Assembly: GCF_907165205.1 (NCBI RefSeq)
Contig: NC_058197.1
Span: forward strand, 17,648,766 to 17,712,765
DNA length: 64,000 nucleotides
Source of the DNA: Coccinella septempunctata
Lineage: Eukaryota; Arthropoda; Insecta; Coleoptera; Coccinellidae
Direction: 5' to 3'
The notes under the pieces are model-generated. The model was given only the letters and a program-made list of their open reading frames with translations. It searched no databases and had not been told where the DNA came from. Shown here piece by piece: positions 1-11,000 of the stretch; position 1 is the first letter of the stretch; each line of letters opens with the position of its first letter. Position numbers and translations under genes: made by a program.

Positions 1-91
1 CAGATCATTACAGATCTGACACCTCTACATCTTGTGATAGATAGATCAGCCCTTGAGGCCATCCTGAGATTATCCAGATAAGGTATGAGTC

Positions 92-2128
92 ATGGGAGAA
101 TTGGGAATCAGGAAACGAGGGCCTCTTTATGGTATAGGAAAGGGAGAATTAGGAATCAGGAAACCTGGGCCTCTCTGTAATATAGGAAAGGGAGATTTAG
201 GAATCAGGAAAGCAGGGCCTCTCTATTATATAGGAAGGGAGAATTGGAAATCGGGAAACCTGGGCCTTTCTGTAATATAGGAGAGGGAGAATTATGAATC
301 AGGAAACCAGGGCCTCTCTATGGTATAGGAAAGGGAGAATTGGGAATCAGGAGACCAGTGCCTCTCTATGGTATAGGAAAGGGAAGTTTAGGAATCAGGA
401 AACCAGGGCCTCTCTACGGTATAGGAAAGGGAGAATTGGGAATCAGGAGACCAGGGCCTCTCTATGGTATAGGAAAGGGAGAATTGGGAATCAGGAGACC
501 AGGGACTCTCTATGGTATAGGAAGGGGAAGATTAGGAATCAGAGACCAGGGCCTCTCTACGGTATAGGGAAGGGGGAATTGGGAATCAGGAGACCAGGGC
601 CTCTCTATGGTATAGGAAAGGGAGAATTAGGAATCAGGAAACCTGGGCCTCTCTGTAATATAGGAAAGGGAGATTTAGGAATCAGGAAAGCAGGGCCTCT
701 CTATTATATAGGAAGGGAGAATTGGAAATCGGGAAACCTGGGCCTTTCTGTAATATAGGAGAGGGAGAATTATGAATCAGGAAACCAGGGCCTCTCTATG
801 GTATAGGAAAGGGAGAATTGGGAATCAGGAGACCAGTGCCTCTCTATGGTATAGGAAAGGGAAGTTTAGGAATCAGGAAATCAGGGCCTCTCTACGGTAT
901 AGGAAAGGGAGAATTGGGAATCAGGAGACCAGGGCCTCTCTATGGTATAGGAAGGGGAAGATTAGGAATCAGAGACCAGGGCCTCTCTACGGTATAGGGA
1001 AGGGGGAATTGGGAATCAGGAGACCAGGGCCTCTCTATTATATAGGAAAGGGAGAATTGGAAATAAGGAAACCTGGGCCTCTGTAATATAGGAGAGGGAG
1101 AATTAGGAATCAGGAAACCAGGGCCTCTCTATCGTATAGGAAGGGAAGAATTATGAATCAGGAGACCAGGGCCTCTCTATGGTATAGGAAAGGGAGAATC
1201 AGGAATCAGGAAACCATGGCCTGTCTATGGTATAGGAATGGGAGAATTGGGAATCAGGAAACCAGTGCCTCTCTATGGTATAGGAAAGGGAAGATTAGGA
1301 ATCAGAGACCAGGGCCTCTCTACGGTATAGGAAAGGGGGAATTGGGAATCAGGAGACCAGGGCCACTCTATGGTATAGGAAAGGGAGAATTGGGAATCAG
1401 GAGACCAGGGCCTCTCTATGGTATAGGAAAGGGAGAATTGGGAATCAGGAGACCAGTGCCTCTCTATGGTATAGGAAAGGGAAGTTTAGGAATCAGGAAA
1501 CCAGGGCCTCTCTACGGTATAGGAAAGGGAGAATTGGGAATCAGGAGACCAGGGACTCTCTATGGTATAGGAAGGGGAAGATTAGGAATCAGAGACCAGG
1601 GCCTCTCTACGGTATAGGGAAGGGGGAATTGGGAATCAGGAGACCAGGGCCTCTCTATTATATAGGAAAGGGAGAATTGGAAATAAGGAAACCTGGGCCT
1701 CTGTAATATAGGAGAGGGAGAATTAGGAATCAGGAAACCAGGGCCTCTCTATCGTATAGGAAGGGAAGAATTATGAATCAGGAGACCAGGGCCTCTCTAT
1801 GGTATAGGAAAGGGAGAATCAGGAATCAGGAAACCATGGCCTGTCTATGGTATAGGAATGGGAGAATTGGGAATCAGGAAACCAGTGCCTCTCTATGGTA
1901 TAGGAAAGGGAAGATTAGGAATCAGAGACCAGGGCCTCTCTACGGTATAGGAAAGGGGGAATTGGGAATCAGGAGACCAGGGCCACTCTATGGTATAGGA
2001 AAGGGAGAATTGGGAATCAGGAGACCAGGGCCTCTCTATGGTATAGGAAAAGGAGAATTTGGAATCAAGAAACCAGGGCCTCTCTATGGTATAGGAAAGG
2101 GAGAATTAGGAATCAGGAAACCAAGGCA
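92..2128. repeat. 48-bp tandem minisatellite, ~42 copies
   Basis: About two kilobases are tandem copies of a 48-bp unit, typified by GGAATCAGGAGACCAGGGCC followed by a TCTCTATGGTATAGG block and a purine-rich GGGAGAATT. Because 48 is divisible by three, every frame gives a 16-residue periodic peptide, which explains the open frames of up to 154 codons here. There is higher-order structure: the block at 92-290 recurs about 478 bp later (570-770), and the block beginning at 1,153 recurs 620 bp later at 1,773. These shifts are close to 10 and 13 units, with small indels. No start context, splice structure or known domain supports a gene. The last units (2,040-2,128) are the most diverged, as expected at an array edge. 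Confidence 0.93.
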
Positions 2129-3324
2129 TTTTTCGTTGTGTGATTCATTGACAAATTCCTGATCTACATTTTTTCGACACAGTAGTACATTCAAATCTTT
2201 CACTTGCCTCAGGACTAACTGGGTGAAACAGCTCTAGCTCCATCGACAAGGAACCTCGGATTAACATTTCTGTTACGTCTCAAATCGTACGGATTCCACC
2301 ATCCCCCCATCCAAATTGAATTCGAAAATATATTCGCTCTCTCAAATATTTACCTTTGCGAGTGGAAGCTCCGAGATCTGACGTAGGTAGCGGAGGCCGA
2401 GGGGGTTGGTTGACACCGTGCCTTTAATGGAATGTGACCGCAACGGAAGGCGTATGTCTAATAGCATAACGCCCGGGACGTTATATGCACAGCACATCGG
2501 TCGGAAAGGGAAAACCAGCTTTAATTCGCCTCGTAAACAAACTGTTAATTCTATTTCATCAGAAATCCGCCACCCTGTATAACGTATCGCGTATCTTGAA
2601 TCTCCACAACCTTCGATTTTGGTTTATTATTTTGAAAATTCATTCGTATTTCTGTTAAAGAGGTTAGATCTTCCCAATGTTGCATGATATAAGTAGACGG
2701 CTTATAGCTCTTACCAAAACGATTGGACTCCTTGAAATAACTCATCTTCGGCTCGGAAAAACTCACGTTCGGATGGGTTCGAGGGAAAAGATGAAAAGCG
2801 AAGCTCAAAGGAGGCCAGAGACTCTAATCCTGCGTTCGCATAGACCTGTGATCCTTTTCGGATCGTCCTCCCTTCATATTAGGGGGATTTATATCCCGAC
2901 GCCTTATTGATAGGTAATTTTTCCCCTTTCTATGCCTTCGAGGACCGAAAGACTGAGATTTATGCGAAAAAAGTTAATTGTCGGGGGCGTTCTTGAAAAG
3001 AGAATATAATTTAATAACCGACTGCTCGGAGAAAAATATGATCAGGAGGGAAGAAAAAGCTTTTGTTTCGGTTCTTATTATCTCCTGTTGAGTTATTGCT
3101 TTTGTTAGATCTCGTTGCTGGGAGAAATTGAATTTGTCGTCATTTAATCTCAGGATGAACAAAGGATTAACACCCTTCTTCGTTTAATTGAGAGATTCAT
3201 CTCCATACAATCATACCATCTTGTTATTCTCTTCTTTAATATCGCCGTATAGGCTTCCAGTCATTACAGAAGGAATATCCTTATAAGATTACGAAAAAAA
3301 CGGCGTAAAATAAAGGGTGGTTTT
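2129..3324. other. Intergenic or intronic DNA, no gene recognised
   Basis: No recognisable coding exon, RNA gene or element was seen. The stretch 2,340-2,560 is less AT-rich than its surroundings and includes short open frames on both strands without a known motif. It could hold a distant regulatory region or an upstream exon of Fas3, but nothing in the sequence proves this. Confidence 0.4.
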
Positions 3325-4110
3325 ATTGAGAGACCATGAACATTAGAATATGTATCACATTTAGATCTACCATGATTTTCCTCGAAAGTTGACCTTCGAA
3401 AAATTCCCAAAAATATGGGGTAAGTTAAAAATTCCTCAAGACCGAACGGTTGTGCCGAAATGGATGAAGTTCTCAGATTTATTACTAGAAGAGTTGCTCT
3501 TTAAGAATATATATCACATTTAAATCTACTATAATTTTCCTGAAAGATTAATTCCTCTAAAGACAATCTGCGAAAATTTCCCAAAAAGTTGGGTTCAGTT
3601 AAAACTTCCTCAAGACCGAACGGTTGCAGGCAGATGGATGAAATTCACAGATTTATTACTAGAAGAGTTGCTCTTTCAGAATATGTTTCACATTCGGACC
3701 TTCGATCATTTTCCTGGAAGAAAAACTACTGGCAAGTTGACCTTCGAAAATTTCCCAAAAAGATGGTATCATTAAAAGTTCCTCAAGACTGAACGGTTCT
3801 GCCGAAATGGATGAAATTCTCAGATTTATTACTAGAAGAGTTGCTCCTCCAGAATATGTATCACATTTAGATCTACGATAGTTTTCCTGAAAGATTAATT
3901 CCTCTAAAGAAGATCTGCGAAAATTTCCCAAAAAGTTGGGTTCAGTTAAAACTTCCTCAAGACCGAACGGTTCTGCCGAGATGGATGAAATTCACAGATT
4001 TATTACTAGAAGAGTTGCTCTTTCAGAATATGTTTTACATTCGGATCTTCGATCATTTTCCTGGAAGAAAAACTACTCGCAAGTTGACCTTCGATTCCAA
4101 AAAGATGGGG
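3325..4110. repeat. 173-174-bp tandem satellite-like array, about 4.5 monomers
   Basis: The motif TTCCCAAAAA recurs at 3,404, 3,578, 3,752 and 3,925, and a degenerate copy lies near 4,095, giving a monomer of 173-174 bp. Each monomer contains CTCAAGACCGAACGGTT, then an ATGGATGAA block and ATTTATTACTAGAAGAGTTG. Alternate monomers are more alike than neighbours: those starting at 3,578 and 3,925 both carry GTTGGGTTCAGTTAAAAC, so a dimeric repeat of about 347 bp is superimposed. The monomer is near nucleosomal repeat length, as in many insect satellites. It is a short dispersed block, not a centromere-scale array. Confidence 0.85.
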
Positions 4111-5412
4111 TCCAACATCAATATCATCGATATCATATTGATTTATAGTTGAAATCCGTTCCTAAATGTCAGATGTCATAATTCAGGAGTAGGTAACCTC
4201 ATAAAATCACCCTTTGTACGACGGGTATTTGTTCTGAACATACAACCCCTTGACGGGAAAACCCTCGTGGACAAACAGGTCCCGATTTTTCCCCCAACTA
4301 GGTCCTCCTCATAAAGTCATTTCCAAAATCAACGTCGGGCTCGGATGTTCCACCATTGTAACGGCAATAAAAGCATTTCCGGGTATTACATATCTCCGCC
4401 ACTTCCGGTCCACCGGACCGGAAGCGGATCCGTGGAGGAGAGAGAGGGAGAGCGGGCATAAGAACGCACGTTTTAACGTGAATTTGATTCTGTTATCCCG
4501 CTTCATTCTTGCCCATCTCTGGGGGATTGGATCAGGCAATTCAGATTCTAATTTTCTCCCTTTTCTTTCTCCCCTGGATGGCTGCGGATACCCGAACGTG
4601 GATTTGGAGGTTGAGTTTCGATCACGAGATCTAATGAAACTGCGATTTGTGAATCCTAAAACGATTTTCCTTTCAGACGCGATGTTTGGGGAAAAAAGTC
4701 CCACCGTCATGTTATATTGAACTTTTCAGGAGTAAAACGTAAGTTTGGACATCAAAGAACTGGGTTTCAGCTGAGCAAATGAATGCTTAAATTGGTCAAT
4801 AATAGACCAATATTATTGGGAACAATTAACCAAAATTGGGATACAGTTGCAGCCATCTATTCTGATACAGCGTGGCATGCCTGAAAAGGATTAAATGACC
4901 AGCGAAACAATTTGCGAAACGATGTAAAAAAGCGGTCTAATCAACAGCCATGGCGGGCCGAACAATAACCTCGTTAAAAGTACTTCGTACTCGGTTAAGG
5001 GCCAATAATTTCCGTTCCTATGCGGACAATAAAGGCCTGATTCCGAAGACAAATTGGTGTTTATCGGGATTCTGGTTGGGACGGGAAATTTCCCGACGTT
5101 TGTACGCGGGTTGTCCGTGAAAATGTTTTAGAGTTCAGAGCGATAATGTTCCAGCCTAAGCTGGCTGTCCTACTCGAGAGTTCGACGAAACTCCGGAGGT
5201 GTGTGGGCTCCAAGTTCTCAAGATAAACAAACACTACGTTTATGGGCGTCTTTATGTTGTCGAGTGATCGGGCTAGTGTTACATTTCTCTGCGATCTTAA
5301 GGTCTTTTATGCCACCATCAGAGCTGTTTTCACTTCTGCGTCATCTACAACTCGCTCTCCAGCTACAGAGTTCCAATGAACTCCAGTATTTGAGAGGGCC
5401 TCAAGAGGCCAA
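4111..5412. other. Unique DNA, no gene recognised
   Basis: No exon, repeat or element was recognised. There are overlapping open frames of 133-156 codons on both strands at 4,250-4,720, in a slightly GC-richer stretch. Neither shows a known domain, and the two strands being open together suggests composition and not selection. Confidence 0.4.
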
Positions 5413-6310
5413 GTCCTCATGTGGATCTTTTGTTCTCTACCCTACTCATTCATAGGAACCCAAGGAGGTCCTCAATGGTGTTGATAAAACCGACAACATC
5501 CTTAGGGGCCTTGGCCGTTACCTTGTGAGTATCCAGGACTGGTTACCCCATACGAGCCAGCTTTGGACTCCATATGAATGGTTCTTAGGCCAGCCAGCTC
5601 TGGACACTTGCATACCATGTGTTCAGCTGTTTCTGCTTCTGATCCACAGAGCCTACAAATCTCTCTGATTTCCCATACGGTACAAATGATATTTGTACTG
5701 ACAGTGGCCTGTCAGCAGTCCCACCATGACCCGAAGCTCAGCTCGTGACAGCTTCAGCAGTTTTCTGATGAAGGTTGGTGAAATCATCACGAATTTCTTT
5801 GACTGAGTAAGTCCAGGAGTGTTTCTCCAGAGTTGTTCAACTTCCATTGTTGGGTAGCTGCCTTATATTGGTTTTTTGAGCCCACAGAAAGGCTCAGGTC
5901 CAGCAGGTGTTAACCTTGATGCTCTTTTTGCAAGTTCATCGGCTTTTTCATTTCCTTCAACACCACAATGCCCTGGTACCCATAGTAGAGTCGTTTCATT
6001 ACCTCTGGTCAGTTGCTTTATGGTATTAAGGCACTCCCATGTCAGCAGAGATCCCTGGCAGTGTGATTCCAGGGACCTCAGCGTGGCCTGGCTGTCCTGG
6101 CTGTCATTGGCCCCTTTGGGGTTCATTTTAAGACACTCCTGAGCGCATACGTAAACAGCCAGTGTCTCGGCCTGTAAAATAGAGGGTCCACTTCCCAGGG
6201 CTTTAAAGATCTTCAGTTTAGGTCCATATACGCCAATGCCAGTGCCCGTTTCTGATTTTGATCCATCAGTAACCCTCGTGGATGACTTCTGTCCAGACGA
6301 TTCACGTCCA
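5413..6310 (-). mobile_element. Decayed non-LTR retrotransposon 3' end (RNase H plus C-terminal region), copy A
   Basis: On the minus strand, about 6,290-5,870 encodes an RNase H-like domain. It has an opening TDGSKSE, then LQAETLAVYVCA, then a DSQATLRSL segment, and ends with LLWVPGHCGVEGNEKADELA. These supply the expected acidic residues and the His/Asp-containing final motif. A second frame (5,847-5,653) continues with ISPTFIRKLLKLSRAEL and GLLTGHCQYKYHLY, the post-RNase H region of I/R1-group elements. The coding sequence is broken between the two parts. RT and endonuclease are absent, as is typical of 5' truncation. Similar copies lie at 56,645-57,560 and 59,945-60,884, and their shared left sequence shows that this copy lacks the extreme 3' end. 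Confidence 0.85.
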
Positions 6311-8073
6311 CAGGTAGACGTCATCCCTCTATCCGTCTCCCGTCCCAGGGGAAACCTTCGCCATCTCGGAATTTCCAATAATGAGAGCAATAAAAGGAGG
6401 GACAGATATAAAATGTCGCAAGGGTCGAAGTTATTTAGGAGGACCACGCGCCAGCCTCACAGGAATCCGAAATAAACGCGAAACGCCTGCGAGAAAAGGA
6501 AATTCAGGAATTTCCTCCGGGTTTTCCGCATTTTTCCCGGACGTATGTCCCATCCGGGGACGGGGATTACGACTGCGAAAATTTCGGGTATGGTCGGAAC
6601 GGCATAAAGAGTTGGACGTTATTGGAAGGCGTCTCTGGTGAAGTTGCCACTTGGATTACCGAGAATACCGAGGGATATTCGAGAGATGCTAGAGTATGAC
6701 GGCCCTGAAGGGGGATATCGACTATACAGGGGGAGTCTTTGACTCGTACAAATATTTTAACACTCAATTTTAGCTTCAATTTAAGAGCAAGAAGAGAAGG
6801 GAGACGTCAACAACTCTTTGGTTAGTTGAATCGCATAAAGAAGTTTATGAATCTTATATGAACATATTTATGTTCTTTCTATCCACCTGAGCAATATTTC
6901 CTGGTACACACAACGTGACAGGGAATTCCTCCAACGTCATCATACCCCGTCGAGAATGAAAGAGGTGACGAAGATATTAAAATATCGTTTCGATCACAAA
7001 ACGTAATCTACAAAGCCCTCAATAAAAGCTTTTTCCGTCGGTCCCCAAACCCTCCACTATCTCCCTCCGGAGCGATTGTGTTGCTGTCTATGCTACGTCA
7101 AAGCTCTTTGTGCCATTGCCTGCCAAAATTAAAAACCCTTTGAACGTTAAAATTCGATTAGAGTCGTACATACTGCTCAGCATCTGTTAAATCAGGAATC
7201 CTTTTTAGACTTTGGCATTACGGCATTACCGTTAATTGGAGAGTCCCTCGTTGTCTACTGAATCGACGTACCGATATACCGGGTGAGTCTTCGAGGGTTT
7301 CGAGAGAAGATCAACTCGATGACACTCGCAGTGAATGAGATTCGAGTAAAGTAAACTTTATTCATGAAATAGGGAATTCTCCTTTTGACTAAAATGATGT
7401 ATTTTTTATGAAATATCTTTGAAACATCACATTTTGAATAACCATTTCAAACGTTTCCCAAAAAAAAAATATTTTAAGTAGTTAAAAATGAAAAATAAAA
7501 ATGGGTATTTAAGATTTAAAGCGTTTCGTTTCAATTGCACAGGTTGGCAACATCGACTGAAATATGCGTTGATAATAAAGGACAACAAATACACTAATTA
7601 GATGGGATAGACAAAGATGGCTGTCTTTGAAGTCTGCGATGAACGAGGAAGGTCGTAAAATTTTATGGGATTTTTATGGCCGTTTGCTGTTGAGGCACGC
7701 CAGTGAATACGCGCCTTATGATGGCTGTAAATCAACAGCTGTTTTTTTATAAACGAGCCATTGTTCTTCTCATTTTCTAGTAGGCGCTGTTGCCAAATCG
7801 TAAACTAGAAACGAAGCGATTTAAATTTTAAAACCTCATACTCATCTGGGCCATGAATTCCTGATAAAAATGCTCCTTACAGCATAGTTTCTCAACGAAT
7901 ATTACAACAACTAGATATGGCAGGTTGAAGAAACACAAATTTAGGCAAGAAATGAAATCGACACGCGACTGCCACGTGATACCTACTCATAATCAGATGA
8001 TAATTGTGAAGAACTCGGCATGCTTCTTTCGTTGAAACGTTTGTGGGTTTCTAAGATTATTTTTTCTTTCCAG
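6311..8073 (+). other. Fas3: Region upstream of the first visible Fas3 exon (probable intron)
   Basis: No exon could be supported. The first Fas3 exon seen (8,074) begins inside a codon, so at least one coding exon with the signal peptide lies upstream, here or outside the window. A 45-bp fragment at 6,719-6,762 (ACAGGGGGAGTCTTTGACTC and onward) matches the end of the foldback element described at 14,091-15,150. The rest is AT-rich and featureless. Confidence 0.5.
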
Positions 8074-11000
8074 GATACTATTTCGCACACGTTGAAGTCA
8101 CCCCTAGCGAGATATTGGTACTGCCTGGACACAACGTAACCTTCGTTTGTAGGGTTGCCGTACGCTTGCAATACTGCAGGGTGGAAATACCAGGAGAAGA
8201 AAGCAAGAATCTCAATCCCAGCCTACCATCAAACGATAACGTAAGTATTACACTTGGAGTTTAACAATTTCCCAGTTATATCCTTAAAAACCTTGTAAGA
8301 ATTGATCTTATCCTTCTGAAATATCAAAAAAATGAGACCGTCATCAATGGAAAGTGAAAATTACGTCTTTTTTTTCGCTCATCAGGTGAAATACTACGGC
8401 GTGGGCTTGGACAGCGGACAATGCGGATTCACCATCAACAGCGTGTCCGAAAAGAACAACGGCATCATCAAATGCACCCTCGGAATGACCACAGAGACCA
8501 AGGAATCAGTCGGAAAGATGCATCTTATAGTTGCCAGTGAGTGCCATCGTCTTCTACCCTCCAGATCGTCGTTTTCACCCTTACCCTTACTTTCCAGAGC
8601 CTCCCCAGCCGCCCATGATGGAAGTGAGCAGGGGACCAGACAACGTCGGAGTCTACAAGATCCACGACACCATACACGCGTCCTGTGCCGTCAACGATGG
8701 CAGACCGGCCGCCAACATCTCCTGGTACTTGGGTGAGTCTTCTAGATCGTTAAAAACGTCCCAACCCCTTCCCAAATTATGCGTTAAACGACCCTATTTG
8801 AATTACAGACGATGTACCGATCTTGGAAGGTCTCAGCATGCCCACCATCGTCGAGATCGCCAAGGAAAATTTGCAATCCAAATCGCAAAATCTGACGAGG
8901 CAACTGAGGGCGTCCGACAACGGTAAAAGGTTGAGATGCGTGGCCCATCATCCCGCCTATCCGAACGGTCAACACGAGACGAGCAGACAGCTGGACGTTG
9001 TTTGTAAGTGTCTGTAACAATTGGACCAATTTTTCCTACAATTTCTCGCGTTCTAGACCCTCCGCAACCCCTGAAGAACCCCCTGGAGCAGTTCGGATAC
9101 ATCATCGGGCAGCAGGGTGTTATCTCCGTTGTTATCGAGGCAAACCCCAAGCCGAAGATCGAGTGGTTTGTTGCCGGTCAGAACATCAAGGAGGGAAACA
9201 GCGATAACACCGGGAGGATAGACGCCCAACCTATCGTGGAATTGGTAGGTAACAATAGTGCTTGACGGGGTGTTACAGCGTCTTCATCTCATAATGAACA
9301 CTTTTAAATGAGTTATGCTGGACTCAAAGCTGTAATTCTCCTCTAGATCGACCAATTTTCGAAGAATTACAGCGATGATGGCTCTACAAAATCGAGAATT
9401 ACAGCGTTTGCCAAATTTTTTCGTCGGGGAAGCCACTCTCGGGAAAATAATGTTGAGAGTTGCGTTCGCAGAGGAAAATCACAATTTTCATTTTAATTGA
9501 ACGATTATTCCACCAATATAGTAGTAATACTTGTTAATTACAGCGATTATTCCACCAATAAATGGAGAATTACCCAGAATTTCTTCCTCTCCTCTTCACG
9601 AACTTCAGTTTTCAGTGAATTACAGCGATAATGGTCCTATAAGTCCGAAAATTACAGCGCTTCATTGACTAGGCGACTACGGCGACTACAGGCATTATAG
9701 CCAATCAAAATTATTATAAAAACAACCTAAAATATCCCCGTTTTTCCTAAAAGAACACATATATAACATATGTTTCAGAAAACTTAAGAGAGGGAAGAGA
9801 AAAATATACATTATCCTGTAAGAAATTCATTTCCCACGATTACTAACACCTTGTCGATGAATTACGCCAATCGTTCCACCAGCAGGTGAAGAATTACAGC
9901 GATACTTCTGTCGCGCCTCAAGAATTACCTCAAAAGCTTCGAAAAATCGCCAAATGCCTCATCTATTTTCAGGAGCAAGGGAGATACGAGGTTAACCTGA
10001 GGATGGCGGCCGTCCAGAAGGAGGACACGGAGAAAGAATACATCCTCGCCGCCCAAAATCAGATGGGACGCCAGGAGTACCACGTGAGGATTTCGACGAA
10101 TCCGGAGCCAGAAGGTAGGTGTCTCGAATTTTTCGATCTTTGGTCACAGTCGATGATTGTCCTTTGTGGCTCTTACTTTATTTTAATATAAAGTTGTTAA
10201 CATTCCATGCTGCCCCCCTACAGGGATACAGAAGTTTTTCAGGGAGCAACTTCACGGTGAGTTCTTGAAAAACTCTTCACAACGAAGAAGGTTTTCGATT
10301 AAACGAAGACGTCACATAACACTAATTACACCGATAATTCCCAGAATTACAGCGCTCATTCCAAGAATTACCGCGACTATCCAAGAATTACCGCGACTAT
10401 CCAAGAATTACCGCGATTATTTCAAGAATTACCGCGATTATTTCAAGAATTACAGCGATAATTCCAAGAATTACATCGACTTATGTTTAATCCTTCGTAC
10501 GATTGAGAATTACCCTAGATTTTTGTCGTTTTAGGTTTGGAACTAGGCCTTGGATCCTTGGTCGGCATTGTGGTGGCAATATGTATCCTCCTCATGGCTG
10601 TTTTCCTTCTGATCTTCGCAAAAACCACAGGAAGGTGGTGTTTTTCTGGTAAGTTTGACTTGGTTCTTTTCGTTTAGTATTTAGTCTTGATATAAGGTTT
10701 GACTAGGCTTAAACCCTGTACGTCTATGAAAATTGCGTCAGTTGCTCCTGAGAAGATTGCCTGCGAATAATGAAAAAGGTTCAAATATGTACAAGGGCAA
10801 TTTTCTCTGGGGCGCCGTAATCTGTGTAAAGAACGCCCATGTTATTTGTGTGTTTCTTCTCTCCCTATGCATCCCAAACAAATAAAAGCTAATTAATTTT
10901 AGAGGCAAGTTGATGTGGTAAGTGTTAGATTATCGAATGTTCTCTCCTTTTTGTATTTATTTTCCATATTAGTAGGCATGATTTTGATTGAAATTCGGAA

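Noticed and set aside
92..2162. Possible secreted repeat protein from 154-codon frames
   Set aside because: The 48-bp period keeps all frames open. There is no signal peptide, promoter or splice support.
4250..4720. 156-codon plus-strand frame and overlapping 133-codon minus-strand frame
   Set aside because: Both strands are open over the same GC-richer stretch and neither shows a known domain or splice context.
8332..8736. A single 134-codon frame across the Fas3 start region
   Set aside because: It runs through an intron and changes to the wrong frame. The true reading uses exons 8,386-8,536 and 8,598-8,732.
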